Shown here: positions 8,736-17,196 of the stretch, in pieces
How positions within the stretch are numbered: position 1 is the stretch's first letter
Layout of the letters: the number at the start of each line of letters is the position of its first letter
Assembly: GCA_027592755.1 (NCBI GenBank)
Contig: JAQCLE010000029.1
Location: 1-40,349, forward strand
DNA from: Bacteroidota bacterium
GTDB taxonomy: Bacteria; Bacteroidota; Bacteroidia; Cytophagales; Cyclobacteriaceae
Reading direction: 5' to 3'
Length of the DNA stretch: 40,349 bases
Program-made: the position numbers and the translations under genes
Notes under the pieces: generated by a model
Seen by the model: only the letters and a program-made list of their open reading frames with translations
Databases searched by the model: none
What the model was told of the DNA's origin: nothing

Positions 8736-9968
8736 ATGAAAAAAACAATCGCCTTACTCGTCACTTTAGATACTAAAGATCAGGAAGCCGGATTTTTGAA
8801 AGAGCAAATCGAGGGCATGGGTCACAATGCCTTGCTCCTGGATATAGGAATTGTAGCAGAAGCTGGTATAAAAGCTGACATATCAAGAGAAGAGGTTGTA
8901 TCAACCGGCGGGGGCTCCCTGAAGGAGTTGTTGAAAGATCCCACGAGAGAAAAAACAAACCCCTTCGTTGTCCATGGATGCATTAATATTCTAACTCAAA
9001 AAATTGCATCGAATGAAGTCCATGCTGTTCTGGGCTTGGGCGGAACCCAAGGTACTTCCACTTGTTGTGACGTTATGCAGGCCCTACCATTCGGCTTTCC
9101 CAAAATCATGGTTTCTACGATGGCTTCTGGTAACACTTCAGAATTCGTTGGCATCAAGGACATTACGATGATGTTTTCGGTGAGTGACATTTTAAAGCTC
9201 AATCCTTTTACCAGGAAAGTACTGGCCAATGCAGCTGCAGCTGCTTGTGGGATGGCTGAAGTAGAGACCAAATTCGCAATGGAAAAAGGCGATAAACCTC
9301 TCATCGGAATGTCTAACCTGGGGGTATTGACCAACGGCGCCATGGAAGCCATAAAATACATTGAAGCCGCTGGCTATGAAGTTATCGTATTTCATGCTGT
9401 GGGATCAGGTGGCCGAGCCATGGAACAAATGATGAAGGAAGGGATTATTGGGGCTGTCTTCGACTACGCCATGGGGGAAATCGCCGACGATGTTTGGAAA
9501 GTCCTACGGGCGGGCGGGCCCGAACGTTTGACAGTCGCAGGCAAGCTGGGTTTACCGCAAGTGTTATGTCCAGGAGGTGCTGAACATCTCGGTATATTGG
9601 TTGCTCACGATGAAGTTCCGGAGGCTTATAAAAACCACAAATACGTTTTCCACAGCCCTATAATTTTCGTACCAAGATTAAATGCTGATGAAATTAAACG
9701 AGTAGCAGATGACATCATCAAGCGACTTCAACACACAGCTGATAAAGCTTATTTTATGATCCCTAAAGGTGGAGTTGGAAGATATTCCATTAAAGGCGGG
9801 GTTTTAGAAGATAAAGAATCCGATCAGGCCTTTTTTAATCAATTGAAGGCAGGATTGCCAAAAAATATTATTGTTGTCGAAAGAGATCTTCCCGCTGAAG
9901 ATCCCGCTTTTGTAAAAGAAGCAGTCGATTTATTGATCAGTTTGATTGAGGAAAGAAAAGTTCACTAA
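8736..9968 (+). CDS. UPF0261 / Tm-1-like ATP-binding domain protein
   Basis: A 410-residue cytoplasmic protein of the UPF0261 family, related to the N-terminal ATP-binding part of tomato Tm-1. Its start, LLVTLDTKDQEAGFLKEQI, is characteristic, as are the Gly-rich GLGGTQGTS segment, the STMASGNT stretch and the later FHAVGSGGRAMEQM segment. It lies 26 bases after the PEP-hydrolase-family gene, the usual partner, and ends the operon. Family members are predicted to bind ATP and may activate a carboxylate or sugar acid, but I know of no firmly assigned reaction for the bacterial pair. The next gene is convergent, 27 bases away. Confidence 0.85.
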   Translation: MKKTIALLVTLDTKDQEAGFLKEQIEGMGHNALLLDIGIVAEAGIKADISREEVVSTGGGSLKELLKDPTREKTNPFVVHGCINILTQKIASNEVHAVLGLGGTQGTSTCCDVMQALPFGFPKIMVSTMASGNTSEFVGIKDITMMFSVSDILKLNPFTRKVLANAAAAACGMAEVETKFAMEKGDKPLIGMSNLGVLTNGAMEAIKYIEAAGYEVIVFHAVGSGGRAMEQMMKEGIIGAVFDYAMGEIADDVWKVLRAGGPERLTVAGKLGLPQVLCPGGAEHLGILVAHDEVPEAYKNHKYVFHSPIIFVPRLNADEIKRVADDIIKRLQHTADKAYFMIPKGGVGRYSIKGGVLEDKESDQAFFNQLKAGLPKNIIVVERDLPAEDPAFVKEAVDLLISLIEERKVH

Positions 9969-9994
9969 CTGCTGACAACTAGAAGTATTTGGGC

Positions 9995-11275
9995 TTAAAA
10001 TCCCCTGCTCCCGAACCTTGGATTAATAAAATTATTGATGTTGGAGCCAAACCGATAATTGAGCCCGAAAAACATGCTAAAATCAAAATTACTTGCAAGT
10101 GCTCTTTGCCTTGTAAGTACTTCTTGTGCATCAGCATCTCCTAATGGCAGGTAAATCTGATCATGACTCCTGGCACCGTATAAATAAAGGTCAAGAGATA
10201 GCCCACCTGTTATCCTTACCTCAATATTTGACTCAAAGCTCAAACGATTGAATCCAAAATCATGAAAATAATGCTGGTACTTCATTTGCACTCCTACATT
10301 TCCCCATTTTTGATTAAAAATTGAAGAAAGGCTTAGGTATTCAGCAACTAGCATCTCATTATCTTTACCATAAATGGTCGTTTCATTGTAAAAATTCTTT
10401 CCTGAAGCAAGGCCGTATCTCAGCGTTAATAATTTATTATTGACATCTTTATATGGAAATAAGTTGTACTCTATACTTGGTGTTATATATAACCGTTTTT
10501 CAAGGTTGTTGAAAGTGCTCGTATTGTAACCAATTTCATAGCCATAGGCCCACTTCTCGCCGAGGCTCCAAATCAAAAAATGTTCAAAACTATTTGAACT
10601 GTTTTCCACAATTGTAGTTTCCGTTTCACCATCATCATTTTCATATTTGTACTCTGAGTGGTTTGTATTGCTATCAAAACGGAAATAAAGTTTCTTCTTG
10701 TTGGTTGTTCTATAGGCTCTCACATTTCCTCCAAGACGATAACTTTTATAATTCTGATCCAGGTTTACCCTTCCATTACCTCCGATTTGATATACCCAGT
10801 AGTTCCAGGGGTCATTGGTTTCATCAGATTTAGCCTTCTCACTGGTGCTCTTCAATTTATAACTTACATTAATGATATCAGTCTGTCCATTTCGAATTAG
10901 ATAAGGCACTATTCCTATCTTTAGGTTATTCACAATGAGCTCCCGGCGCTCAAAGTCTGTTGAATTTGGTTCCAATGCAAACGAAATGGTATCTATTAAT
11001 CCTACAAAGCCCTTTTGGCCGTACATTATTAACTGATAACCTCTGCCGCCACCGCCCGTATTTTGGGAAGTTAAAAGCACATGAATATCAGAAGCAATCC
11101 GGTCGCGTGAGTAATCAATTACTGGTAGTTCGGTTCGGATGTAGTTCATGTCACACCAGGTATTGCTGCAATCCACAAAAATGGACAATCGTTCAATTCG
11201 CTTTGGTAAATCATGGCTACATAAAAAACCTGGAAACATTCCTAACACAACCAGCAAAACCAAGAATTTCCTCAT
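9995..11275 (-). CDS. Conserved outer-membrane beta-barrel protein
   Basis: A protein of about 426 residues with a signal peptide (MRKFLVLLVVLGMFPGFLCS). I chose the ATG at 11275 over one ten codons upstream because it places the hydrophobic segment directly after a short basic start. The mature N-terminus has a small domain with two Cys in DCSNTWCDMNYIRTELP. The rest alternates polar and aromatic residues in strand-like runs and ends in RFGSRGF; a terminal Phe is typical of outer-membrane barrels. I recognise it only as a conserved Bacteroidota hypothetical. It converges with the operon ending at 9968. Confidence 0.72.
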   Translation of the reverse strand: MRKFLVLLVVLGMFPGFLCSHDLPKRIERLSIFVDCSNTWCDMNYIRTELPVIDYSRDRIASDIHVLLTSQNTGGGGRGYQLIMYGQKGFVGLIDTISFALEPNSTDFERRELIVNNLKIGIVPYLIRNGQTDIINVSYKLKSTSEKAKSDETNDPWNYWVYQIGGNGRVNLDQNYKSYRLGGNVRAYRTTNKKKLYFRFDSNTNHSEYKYENDDGETETTIVENSSNSFEHFLIWSLGEKWAYGYEIGYNTSTFNNLEKRLYITPSIEYNLFPYKDVNNKLLTLRYGLASGKNFYNETTIYGKDNEMLVAEYLSLSSIFNQKWGNVGVQMKYQHYFHDFGFNRLSFESNIEVRITGGLSLDLYLYGARSHDQIYLPLGDADAQEVLTRQRALASNFDFSMFFGLNYRFGSNINNFINPRFGSRGF

Positions 11276-11699
11276 ATCAACCAAATCTTGTGCTAATTTA
11301 GTCATAAAATAAGGCTTTTAATACTTGTTTTTGATACCAAAATCCTATGGTTACTGACTGACTTCAGACACAATTAGTAATTTACCGGTGCCTACACTGA
11401 ATACCATTGAACCGACGGAGCAATAAACAGCCGTATGACGCAGATAACTTTAATGTTGATTCATAGTTTTAAATGACTTTGATCATGAAATAGTTAATTA
11501 GTACTGACAAGTGATTCTTACGCATTTACTTGGATGAGACAATCTATCTTAAAACTCGTTTAATAATCCCGAAGGGATTGATTTGAAATTCAATATATAA
11601 ATTGAAAAACATTATTGTATAATATGATATTTTGCAGCTTTTTAATCGAACTGTTTTGATTTGAAATCGTCTTATCGGGGCTGTTGTTCAATATTACGA
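11276..11699. other. AT-rich intergenic region
   Basis: This gap of about 420 bases between divergent genes holds no convincing coding frame. It contains a short inverted repeat, AATCCC-GAA-GGGATT (11565-11579), and an AT-rich tract before the CHAD gene (11580-11640) where its promoter probably lies. A TTG at 11661 is in frame with the CHAD gene and could serve as an alternative start. I see no RNA gene here. Confidence 0.4.
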
Positions 11700-12539
11700 A
11701 TGGGAAAAAATCAATTAATACAACACTATAACAACCTACGGACAACCTTCAATCTTTACCTCAAAAGGAATTCCGAAAGTCAAGACATCGAGGATATTCA
11801 CCAGTTGAGGTTAAGCATTAAAAAATTGAGAGTTATATGGACCCTAATGGAGTCGATAAGCGAGGACATGGTGAATAGTAGCGAATACTTCCTAGTGTTT
11901 TCAAATTTGTTTGATGAGGCCGGAGAAGTACGAGATGCACAGGTGAGTCTCAGCATAATTTAGAAATACAAAGCTAAATATATAGCACCCTATGCCGAAT
12001 ATCTCCATGAGATTAAAGATCGCAATAATGGGAAATTGCTGAAAACAATACTGCTATTTGATCTTGAAAGGCTTGGCATACTGGATAACAAGTTGCTCCA
12101 CAATATGAGAGAATTATCAAATGACGTGGTTTTGAAAAAATCAGCTGCTTACGTACTTGGAGAGGTAAAACAAGTACATAAACTCAATAATCATCTGACT
12201 GGCCATCGCAAGCTTCACAAAATTCGAATTCAACTTAAATCTGTTAGAACAATATTGACCATTGTTAATGAGCTCAATCCTTTAGCTAACTTGGATAACT
12301 TGGAGAAAATTCTCAAGTCGCTTGACCAAAAGTTAGGAACCTGGCATGATGATATTGTGCTGCTCAAATCGTTAAATTATTTCGTTAATCGAATACCAAA
12401 TAGAAGGCCAGTTCAACATATAGTAAACCTATCCAGACGTATAGAATATCAACAAGGATTAAGAAAACAGGAGATTTCCAAAGGTTTAAACGATTACCTT
12501 ACCTTACAACACCTAAAGCCGATTGAGAATTTGCTCTAA
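11700..12539 (+). pseudogene. CHAD-domain protein interrupted by an amber codon
   Basis: The reading frame encodes a CHAD-domain protein of about 280 residues, an alpha-helical family with conserved His and basic residues that binds polyphosphate. The N-terminal helix has the typical DIEDIHQLRLSIKKLR, and a second repeat carries HRKLHKIRIQLKSVRT. The frame is broken by a single TAG at 11961-11963, after AGEVRDAQVSLSII. It continues in the same frame with CHAD-like sequence (KYKAKYIAPYAEYL) to a TAA at 12537-12539. Unless the stop is suppressed or is a sequence error, only the first 87 residues are made. The start is ATG 11700, or TTG 11661 thirteen codons earlier. Confidence 0.8.
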
Positions 12540-12640
12540 CAAAAGAGTAAAATGAACATGAGGTATCGACATTGCAGTAAGTCAGGCAGACTTCTGTTTC
12601 TGCTAATAGGTGCCTGAGATGTTTTCAATAACAAATCCTT

Positions 12641-12675
12641 TAAATTTGGCTTTTTTATAAATTCTGTTCAGAATT
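12641..12675 (+). promoter_or_regulatory. Promoter element and palindrome before the substrate-binding protein gene
   Basis: TAAATTTG at 12641-12648 is an exact match to the Bacteroidota -7 consensus TAnnTTTG; no good -33 TTTG is visible at the right spacing. Just downstream, AATTCTG (12660-12666), TT, CAGAATT (12669-12675) forms a perfect 16-base palindrome ending five bases before the ATG at 12680. This position suits an operator or a hairpin that masks the ribosome-binding region. Confidence 0.4.
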
Positions 12676-12679
12676 ACAC

Positions 12680-13540
12680 ATGAGTGACATCACCATACGC
12701 ATCGGAGGAGTGCCTGAGCATTTTAATTTACCCATTCATCTAGCCAACGAAAAAGGGTTTTTTAATAAGAATGGTATCACCATCAATTGGACTGACTTTT
12801 ATGGAGGCACCGGGCAGATGACAAAAGCCCTCCGTGAAGATGAGGTAGATCTGTGTCTACTGCTAACAGAGGGAATTATTGCGGATATAATTAAAGGAAA
12901 TCCCAGTAAAATCATCAGTGATTATGTCATCACACCACTTACCTGGGGTATTCACACAGGGTTAAACAATTCACTGCAACACGATGATGTTATCTTTAAT
13001 AAAAAACATGCCATCAGCAGGTTTGGGTCTGGCTCTCACCTGATGTCAATCGTCAATGCCAATAGCAAAGGGCAAACGATGAACCCAGATCAATTTACGG
13101 TGGTTAACAATATCGATGGAGCTTTGGCATCTCTGACCAATCTTGAAACCGATGTATTCTATTGGGAGAAGTACACAACAAAGCCTTATGTTGATGCCGG
13201 CCAAATCCGAAGAATTGGTGAATATCTTACCCCATGGCCATGTTTCGTAATCGCGGCATCTAACAAGATTTTGAATAAATTTCCAGAGGCGGTAGACAAA
13301 ATGTTGGACATCATTCAAGAAAGTTGCCAACAATTCATGCAAGACAATTCTGTGATTTCAATTGCAAGTGAACGTTACAACCAAAAACTACAGGATATTG
13401 AGAGGTGGTTTCATAGTACAGAATGGGCCGCCGATAGTTGGGTAAGCGACAAGATGATGAAAAGCGTGATCTTCCATTTAAAATCAGCCGATATCATCTC
13501 TGAAGATCAACCAATCCCTGAACTCGTTTGGAGAAGGTAA
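12680..13540 (+). CDS. NMT1/THI5-like substrate-binding protein without signal peptide
   Basis: A 286-residue protein with the periplasmic-binding-protein fold of the NMT1/SsuA type: it starts directly with TIRIGGVPEHFNLPIHLA followed by EKGFFNKNGI, a typical lobe-I opening. It has no signal peptide and no lipobox, and no ABC permease or ATPase is adjacent. It may therefore be a cytoplasmic ligand-binding protein or an enzyme with this fold, as in THI5-like proteins, rather than part of an importer. A short cupin gene follows after 41 bases and may be cotranscribed. The ligand is unknown. Confidence 0.75.
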   Translation: MSDITIRIGGVPEHFNLPIHLANEKGFFNKNGITINWTDFYGGTGQMTKALREDEVDLCLLLTEGIIADIIKGNPSKIISDYVITPLTWGIHTGLNNSLQHDDVIFNKKHAISRFGSGSHLMSIVNANSKGQTMNPDQFTVVNNIDGALASLTNLETDVFYWEKYTTKPYVDAGQIRRIGEYLTPWPCFVIAASNKILNKFPEAVDKMLDIIQESCQQFMQDNSVISIASERYNQKLQDIERWFHSTEWAADSWVSDKMMKSVIFHLKSADIISEDQPIPELVWRR

Positions 13541-13581
13541 CTTATCAATTACATTTTGAAGTTTAACAAAAAATAGACCAT

Positions 13582-13920
13582 ATGATTGAAGTTATTAAGC
13601 ACAATGAGGGATTTGAACCATTGGATGCAACTCCTCCATTAAAAAGAAAAGTGATTCATCTTGACCATCTGATGATGACGATAATAGAATTCTATGATGG
13701 GCCTATGGAAAAACCCGACGCACCTCACAATCATCCCCACGAACAAATTACCTATGTTGCTTCTGGTTCATTAAAACTGTTTATTGAAAATCGTGAATAC
13801 CTCCTGAATGAAGGTGATATTTTCAAAGTAGAGTCAAACCTCAACCATTGCATCCAGACGTTAACCGAGAAGGTGAAACTTATTGATGGTTTTACTCCAT
13901 TGCGTGAAGATTTTATTTAA
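13582..13920 (+). CDS. Small cupin-domain protein
   Basis: A 112-residue single-domain cupin. The first metal-binding motif is visible as HNHPHEQITYVASG (two or three His and the Glu), and the second as the later LNEGDIFKVESNLNHCI with its His. Single cupins of this size bind a divalent metal and act as small isomerases, dioxygenases or sensors; the substrate cannot be deduced. It lies 41 bases downstream of the substrate-binding protein gene and is probably cotranscribed with it. Confidence 0.8.
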   Translation: MIEVIKHNEGFEPLDATPPLKRKVIHLDHLMMTIIEFYDGPMEKPDAPHNHPHEQITYVASGSLKLFIENREYLLNEGDIFKVESNLNHCIQTLTEKVKLIDGFTPLREDFI

Positions 13921-13959
13921 TCCCACACATTAGAGATGCTCCGAACTAACATTAAGAAT

Positions 13960-14426
13960 ATGAAGAAATCCAACTCAATTATTCCAATCCTTATCGGCTT
14001 ATGTGTACTTACCAGCAATGCACCGCTATTGGCACAGTTAACTGAACCCAAATCAGAGCCAGTATTGATATGAAGGAAGCCAGAGCAGCGGTTGATCGTA
14101 TTGTTAAACAATTCTCAGAGGATTATAAGAATGGTGATTCATTGGCATTGACAGCCCATTATGCAAGGGATGGATCATTAGGTTCAATCAAGGGTAAAGA
14201 TCTTATTTCAGCCTGGGGAAAATCGATAAAAAACGGAAGAAAAAGCGGTACACCTTATTTGACATTCACAACGAATTCTCTTTTTAATGATGGCGAATAT
14301 TTGGTCGAATTAGGAATTTATGAATCAAAGGATACCAACAACAATGTGAAATCGAGAGGTAAATACCTGTTGGGTTGGAATCAAGAAGATGGCAAGTGGA
14401 AAATATATCGCGACATTGGACTGTAA
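13960..14426 (+). pseudogene. Secreted SnoaL/DUF4440-like protein, frameshifted after the signal peptide
   Basis: An ATG at 13960 opens a frame with a good signal peptide (MKKSNSIIPILIGLCVL, cleavage near LLAQ) that stops at a TGA (14071-14073) after 37 codons. The mature domain continues in the next frame and is open from about 14046: its sequence from ASIDMKEARAAVDRIVKQF to WKIYRDIGL resembles SnoaL/DUF4440 NTF2-like proteins of about 125 residues. The overlap of the frames at 14046-14073 suggests one indel, perhaps in the CCCAAA stretch near 14048-14053. The ATG at 14070 overlaps the stop as ATGA, so reinitiation could make a cytoplasmic 118-residue form. The function is unknown. Confidence 0.7.
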
Positions 14427-14543
14427 GGAAAACGAACGCACAATCGAACGGCTGAATCAAATCGACTCTCATCCTTAGACCAATTGTCACATTCATGTTT
14501 TGCATTCTTTGAATAATACATAGCTTAGAACTATTAACAGCAC

Positions 14544-14562
14544 TTGCCAATTCTCTTGGCAA
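14544..14562. repeat. Inverted repeat TTGCCAA-N5-TTGGCAA
   Basis: An exact 7-base inverted repeat with a TTCTC spacer sits 35 bases before the dienelactone hydrolase gene at 14598. The half-site TTGCCAA also occurs, with wider spacing, at 491-534 before the operon starting at 577. It could be an operator or a transcribed hairpin. There is no U-run after it, so it does not look like a terminator. Confidence 0.4.
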
Positions 14563-14597
14563 TGAAGGGGATTACTTAAACGTAAATCTTAGCAACA

Positions 14598-15485
14598 ATG
14601 AAAGATCTAAAAAAAGAGGACATAAGCCAGGAGGTTTTTGATTTATACGATGACTATGCACACAACAAAATAGACAGACGCCAATTCGTTGATAGATTAT
14701 CGCTGTATGCCGTTGGTGGTATTACAGTCTCATCGCTACTCAGCTTTATCTCACCAAACTATAAAGACTCCATCCTGATCAAACCCGGTGATTCCAGGTT
14801 AGGGTCTGAATATATCAACTATGATTCAACAAAAGGTGGGCGAAGTATCCGTGGACTTTTGTCCAAACCAGCAGAATCAAATGGCAAGCTGCCGGGAATC
14901 GTGGTAGTCCATGAAAACAGGGGACTCAACCCCTACATTGAAGATGTGGGGAGACGGGCAGCAGTTGAAGGATTTATTACTTTAGCGCCGGATGCATTGA
15001 CACCACTTGGTGGTTATCCTGGTAATGATGACGAAGGGAGGACGCTACAAAGCAAGCGAGACCGCAATGAAATGCTGGAGGACTTTATTGCTGCTTATGA
15101 ATACCTCAAATCAAATAATGATTGCAACGGTAAAATTGGTGTTGTTGGCTTTTGTTTTGGCGGTGGGATATCGAACATGATGGCAGTTCGCATTCCTTCA
15201 TTGTCAGCTGCTGTTCCATTTTATGGAGGTCAACCAACTAGCGAGGATGTAGCCAAAATCAAAGCACCGCTGATGTTGCATTATGCCGGGCTGGACGAAC
15301 GGGTAAACGCCGGATGGCCGGCTTATGAAGAAGCACTAAAGGCAAACAAGAAGGAATATGTAGCCCATATTTACCCGGATGCAAATCACGGTTTTAATAA
15401 TAATACAACCCCGCGATATGACGATAAAGCAGCCACACTGGCCTGGAGTCGGACCATTGCCTTTTTCAACGATAAACTTAAATGA
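14598..15485 (+). CDS. Dienelactone hydrolase family protein
   Basis: A 295-residue alpha/beta hydrolase of the dienelactone hydrolase family. The nucleophile is the Cys in GFCFGGG (residue 186). The other triad members are probably the Asp in GLDERV and the His in DANHGF. The N-terminus carries about 27 charged residues and then DRRQFVDRLSLYAVGGIT, a Tat-like or membrane-anchor segment often seen in Bacteroidota members, so it may be exported. An internal VVVHENRGLNPYIEDV stretch carries the conserved Glu of the family. It probably opens lactones or cleaves esters. It is followed 53 bases later by an esterase gene on the same strand. Confidence 0.85.
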   Translation: MKDLKKEDISQEVFDLYDDYAHNKIDRRQFVDRLSLYAVGGITVSSLLSFISPNYKDSILIKPGDSRLGSEYINYDSTKGGRSIRGLLSKPAESNGKLPGIVVVHENRGLNPYIEDVGRRAAVEGFITLAPDALTPLGGYPGNDDEGRTLQSKRDRNEMLEDFIAAYEYLKSNNDCNGKIGVVGFCFGGGISNMMAVRIPSLSAAVPFYGGQPTSEDVAKIKAPLMLHYAGLDERVNAGWPAYEEALKANKKEYVAHIYPDANHGFNNNTTPRYDDKAATLAWSRTIAFFNDKLK

Positions 15486-15538
15486 TTTAAACCAACCAAT
15501 AACCAAGTCTCAAACCATCACCTCAGGGATCTTTAATT

Positions 15539-16489
15539 ATGAAAAATTCTCTCATCTTCCTTCTTTTATTTTTCTTCTCCTTTTCCGTCATTGGGCAAAT
15601 TGAAGTTCGAACTGGCCTGGAACTCACACCAGACCATTTTCCACAAGATGGTGTTCCTAAAGGAGAGTTGAAAGGCCCATTCAATTTTTATAGCAAGATT
15701 TTAGAAGGTACTGTTCGTCGCTATTGGCTCTTTATTCCGGCGCAATATGAGGCTTCAAAACCCGCCAGCGTTTTGGTTTTTCAGGACGGTCAACGAGCTA
15801 CGAAGCCGGATGGCTCAATTCGGGCTCCACAGGTAATGGAAAACCTAATTGCCAAAGGCGATATGCCTGTGACAATTGGTATATTCATTACTCCTGGCAA
15901 TCGTTCTGAAGATTACCCTGATGACCTGGGAATGAAGAACCCTAATAATCGAGCGCAGGAATACGATGCAATGAACGATGGCTATGCACGGTTTCTTGTA
16001 GAAGAAATGCTCCCCGAAGTCGCCAAACAATACAATCTGACAGATGATCTGGAGCAACGAGCCATTGGTGGCACAAGCAGTGGCGCCATTGCTTCCTTCT
16101 CAGTTGCATGGTATTACCCCGATGTATTTCGCAAAGTTTATAGCACCATAGGCAGCTTCGTTTCAATTGGTTTTCGCCCTGAAGAGACACCCATAAAACT
16201 CGGTGGCCAGGATTACCCGGCACTGATTCGCCGGGAGCCAATTCGTCCAATTCGAATTTTTTTTCAGGATGGAATTAATGACTTGAGTAACAGGTGGGGC
16301 AATTGGTTTCTTGCCAATCAACAAATGGTTTCCGCAATGGAATATGCCAATAAAAATGCGGATGAAAACAACGTGGCAGGTGCACGTTACCAGATTACCA
16401 CAGTATGGACCGATGGTGAGCACAGTGACAAACATCCGGGTATGCTCTTACCTGAGGGTTTAAGATGGCTTTGGGCCGAGTCTAAATAA
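15539..16489 (+). CDS. Secreted esterase of the enterochelin-esterase/feruloyl-esterase fold
   Basis: A 316-residue exported alpha/beta hydrolase with a strong signal peptide (MKNSLIFLLLFFFSFS, cleavage after GQ near residue 20). The nucleophile elbow GTSSG places Ser at residue 180. WLFIPAQYEASKPASVLVFQ and YDAMNDGYARFLVEEMLPEV are typical of the putative esterase (Fes/EstD) family, and the His is probably in GEHSDKHPG near the end. Members cleave carbohydrate esters such as feruloyl or acetyl groups. The GH10 xylanase gene a little downstream makes a xylan-side-chain role plausible, but the family also includes siderophore esterases. Confidence 0.83.
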   Translation: MKNSLIFLLLFFFSFSVIGQIEVRTGLELTPDHFPQDGVPKGELKGPFNFYSKILEGTVRRYWLFIPAQYEASKPASVLVFQDGQRATKPDGSIRAPQVMENLIAKGDMPVTIGIFITPGNRSEDYPDDLGMKNPNNRAQEYDAMNDGYARFLVEEMLPEVAKQYNLTDDLEQRAIGGTSSGAIASFSVAWYYPDVFRKVYSTIGSFVSIGFRPEETPIKLGGQDYPALIRREPIRPIRIFFQDGINDLSNRWGNWFLANQQMVSAMEYANKNADENNVAGARYQITTVWTDGEHSDKHPGMLLPEGLRWLWAESK

Positions 16490-16516
16490 CCTCGTTCATC
16501 CAAAAAAACTTAACAA

Positions 16517-17056
16517 TTGTTTGATCTGCAGCCAACTTTAGAAAATGATTTGATCTTCATACGACCGCTATCTAGGGAAGATGTTGAGCCATTGTACCAG
16601 GTAGCAAAAGACCCTTTAATTTGGGAACAGCACCCTTGTTGGGATAGATTTAAGCGAGAAGTCTATGAAGCTTTTTTCCAGGAATCGCTGGAATCGAAAG
16701 GTGCCCTGCTGGTTATTGATAAGAGTACGAATGAAGCAATAGGAAGCTCCAGATTTAAAAGAATTGATGGAGATGAAACGGCAATAGAAATTGGCTGGTC
16801 TTTTCTTGGCAGGAATTATTGGGGTGGAACCTATAATAAGTCCTTGAAACAATTAATGATTGAATATGCATTTAACAATGTTCAAAACATCGTCTTTTAT
16901 ATTGGAGAAAACAACCTTCGATCCCGAAAGGCAGCGAAAAAAATAGGTGCCAAAGAAGTAACAGGCGGTGAATTTGAGCATTTGATCAAACGAGACGGTA
17001 TTAATCTGACATATCTCCTAAGTAGAAAAGATTGGCATACATTCATCGTTAGCTAA
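16517..17056 (+). CDS. GNAT family N-acetyltransferase (RimJ-like)
   Basis: A 179-residue acetyltransferase of the GNAT fold. It begins LFDLQPTLENDLIFIRPLSREDVEPLYQ, where the first strand and helix of the domain lie at the very start, so the TTG at 16517 is the best start; no in-frame ATG covers the domain. The later IGWSFLGRNYWGGTYN and NLRSRKAAKKIGAKE segments match the acetyl-CoA-binding and C-terminal helix regions of RimJ/RimL-type members. The acceptor is unknown. It begins 27 bases after the esterase. Confidence 0.82.
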   Translation: MFDLQPTLENDLIFIRPLSREDVEPLYQVAKDPLIWEQHPCWDRFKREVYEAFFQESLESKGALLVIDKSTNEAIGSSRFKRIDGDETAIEIGWSFLGRNYWGGTYNKSLKQLMIEYAFNNVQNIVFYIGENNLRSRKAAKKIGAKEVTGGEFEHLIKRDGINLTYLLSRKDWHTFIVS

Positions 17057-17196
17057 TCTCTCCCCGGTTAGTAGCGTTCCTCTTTGGGCTAAATCAGCTT
17101 GATATTGCGTAACAAATTTGTTGTTCAAAATCATAAATAAACAATGAAGAATCGTACTTAAAATTCTTAAATTTAAATGGATCCAATTTTACTTCA

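Noticed and set aside
11565-11579. AATCCC-GAA-GGGATT repeat as an operator of the CHAD gene
   Set aside because: It lies over 120 bases before the start with no adjacent promoter element, and short repeats of this kind are common.
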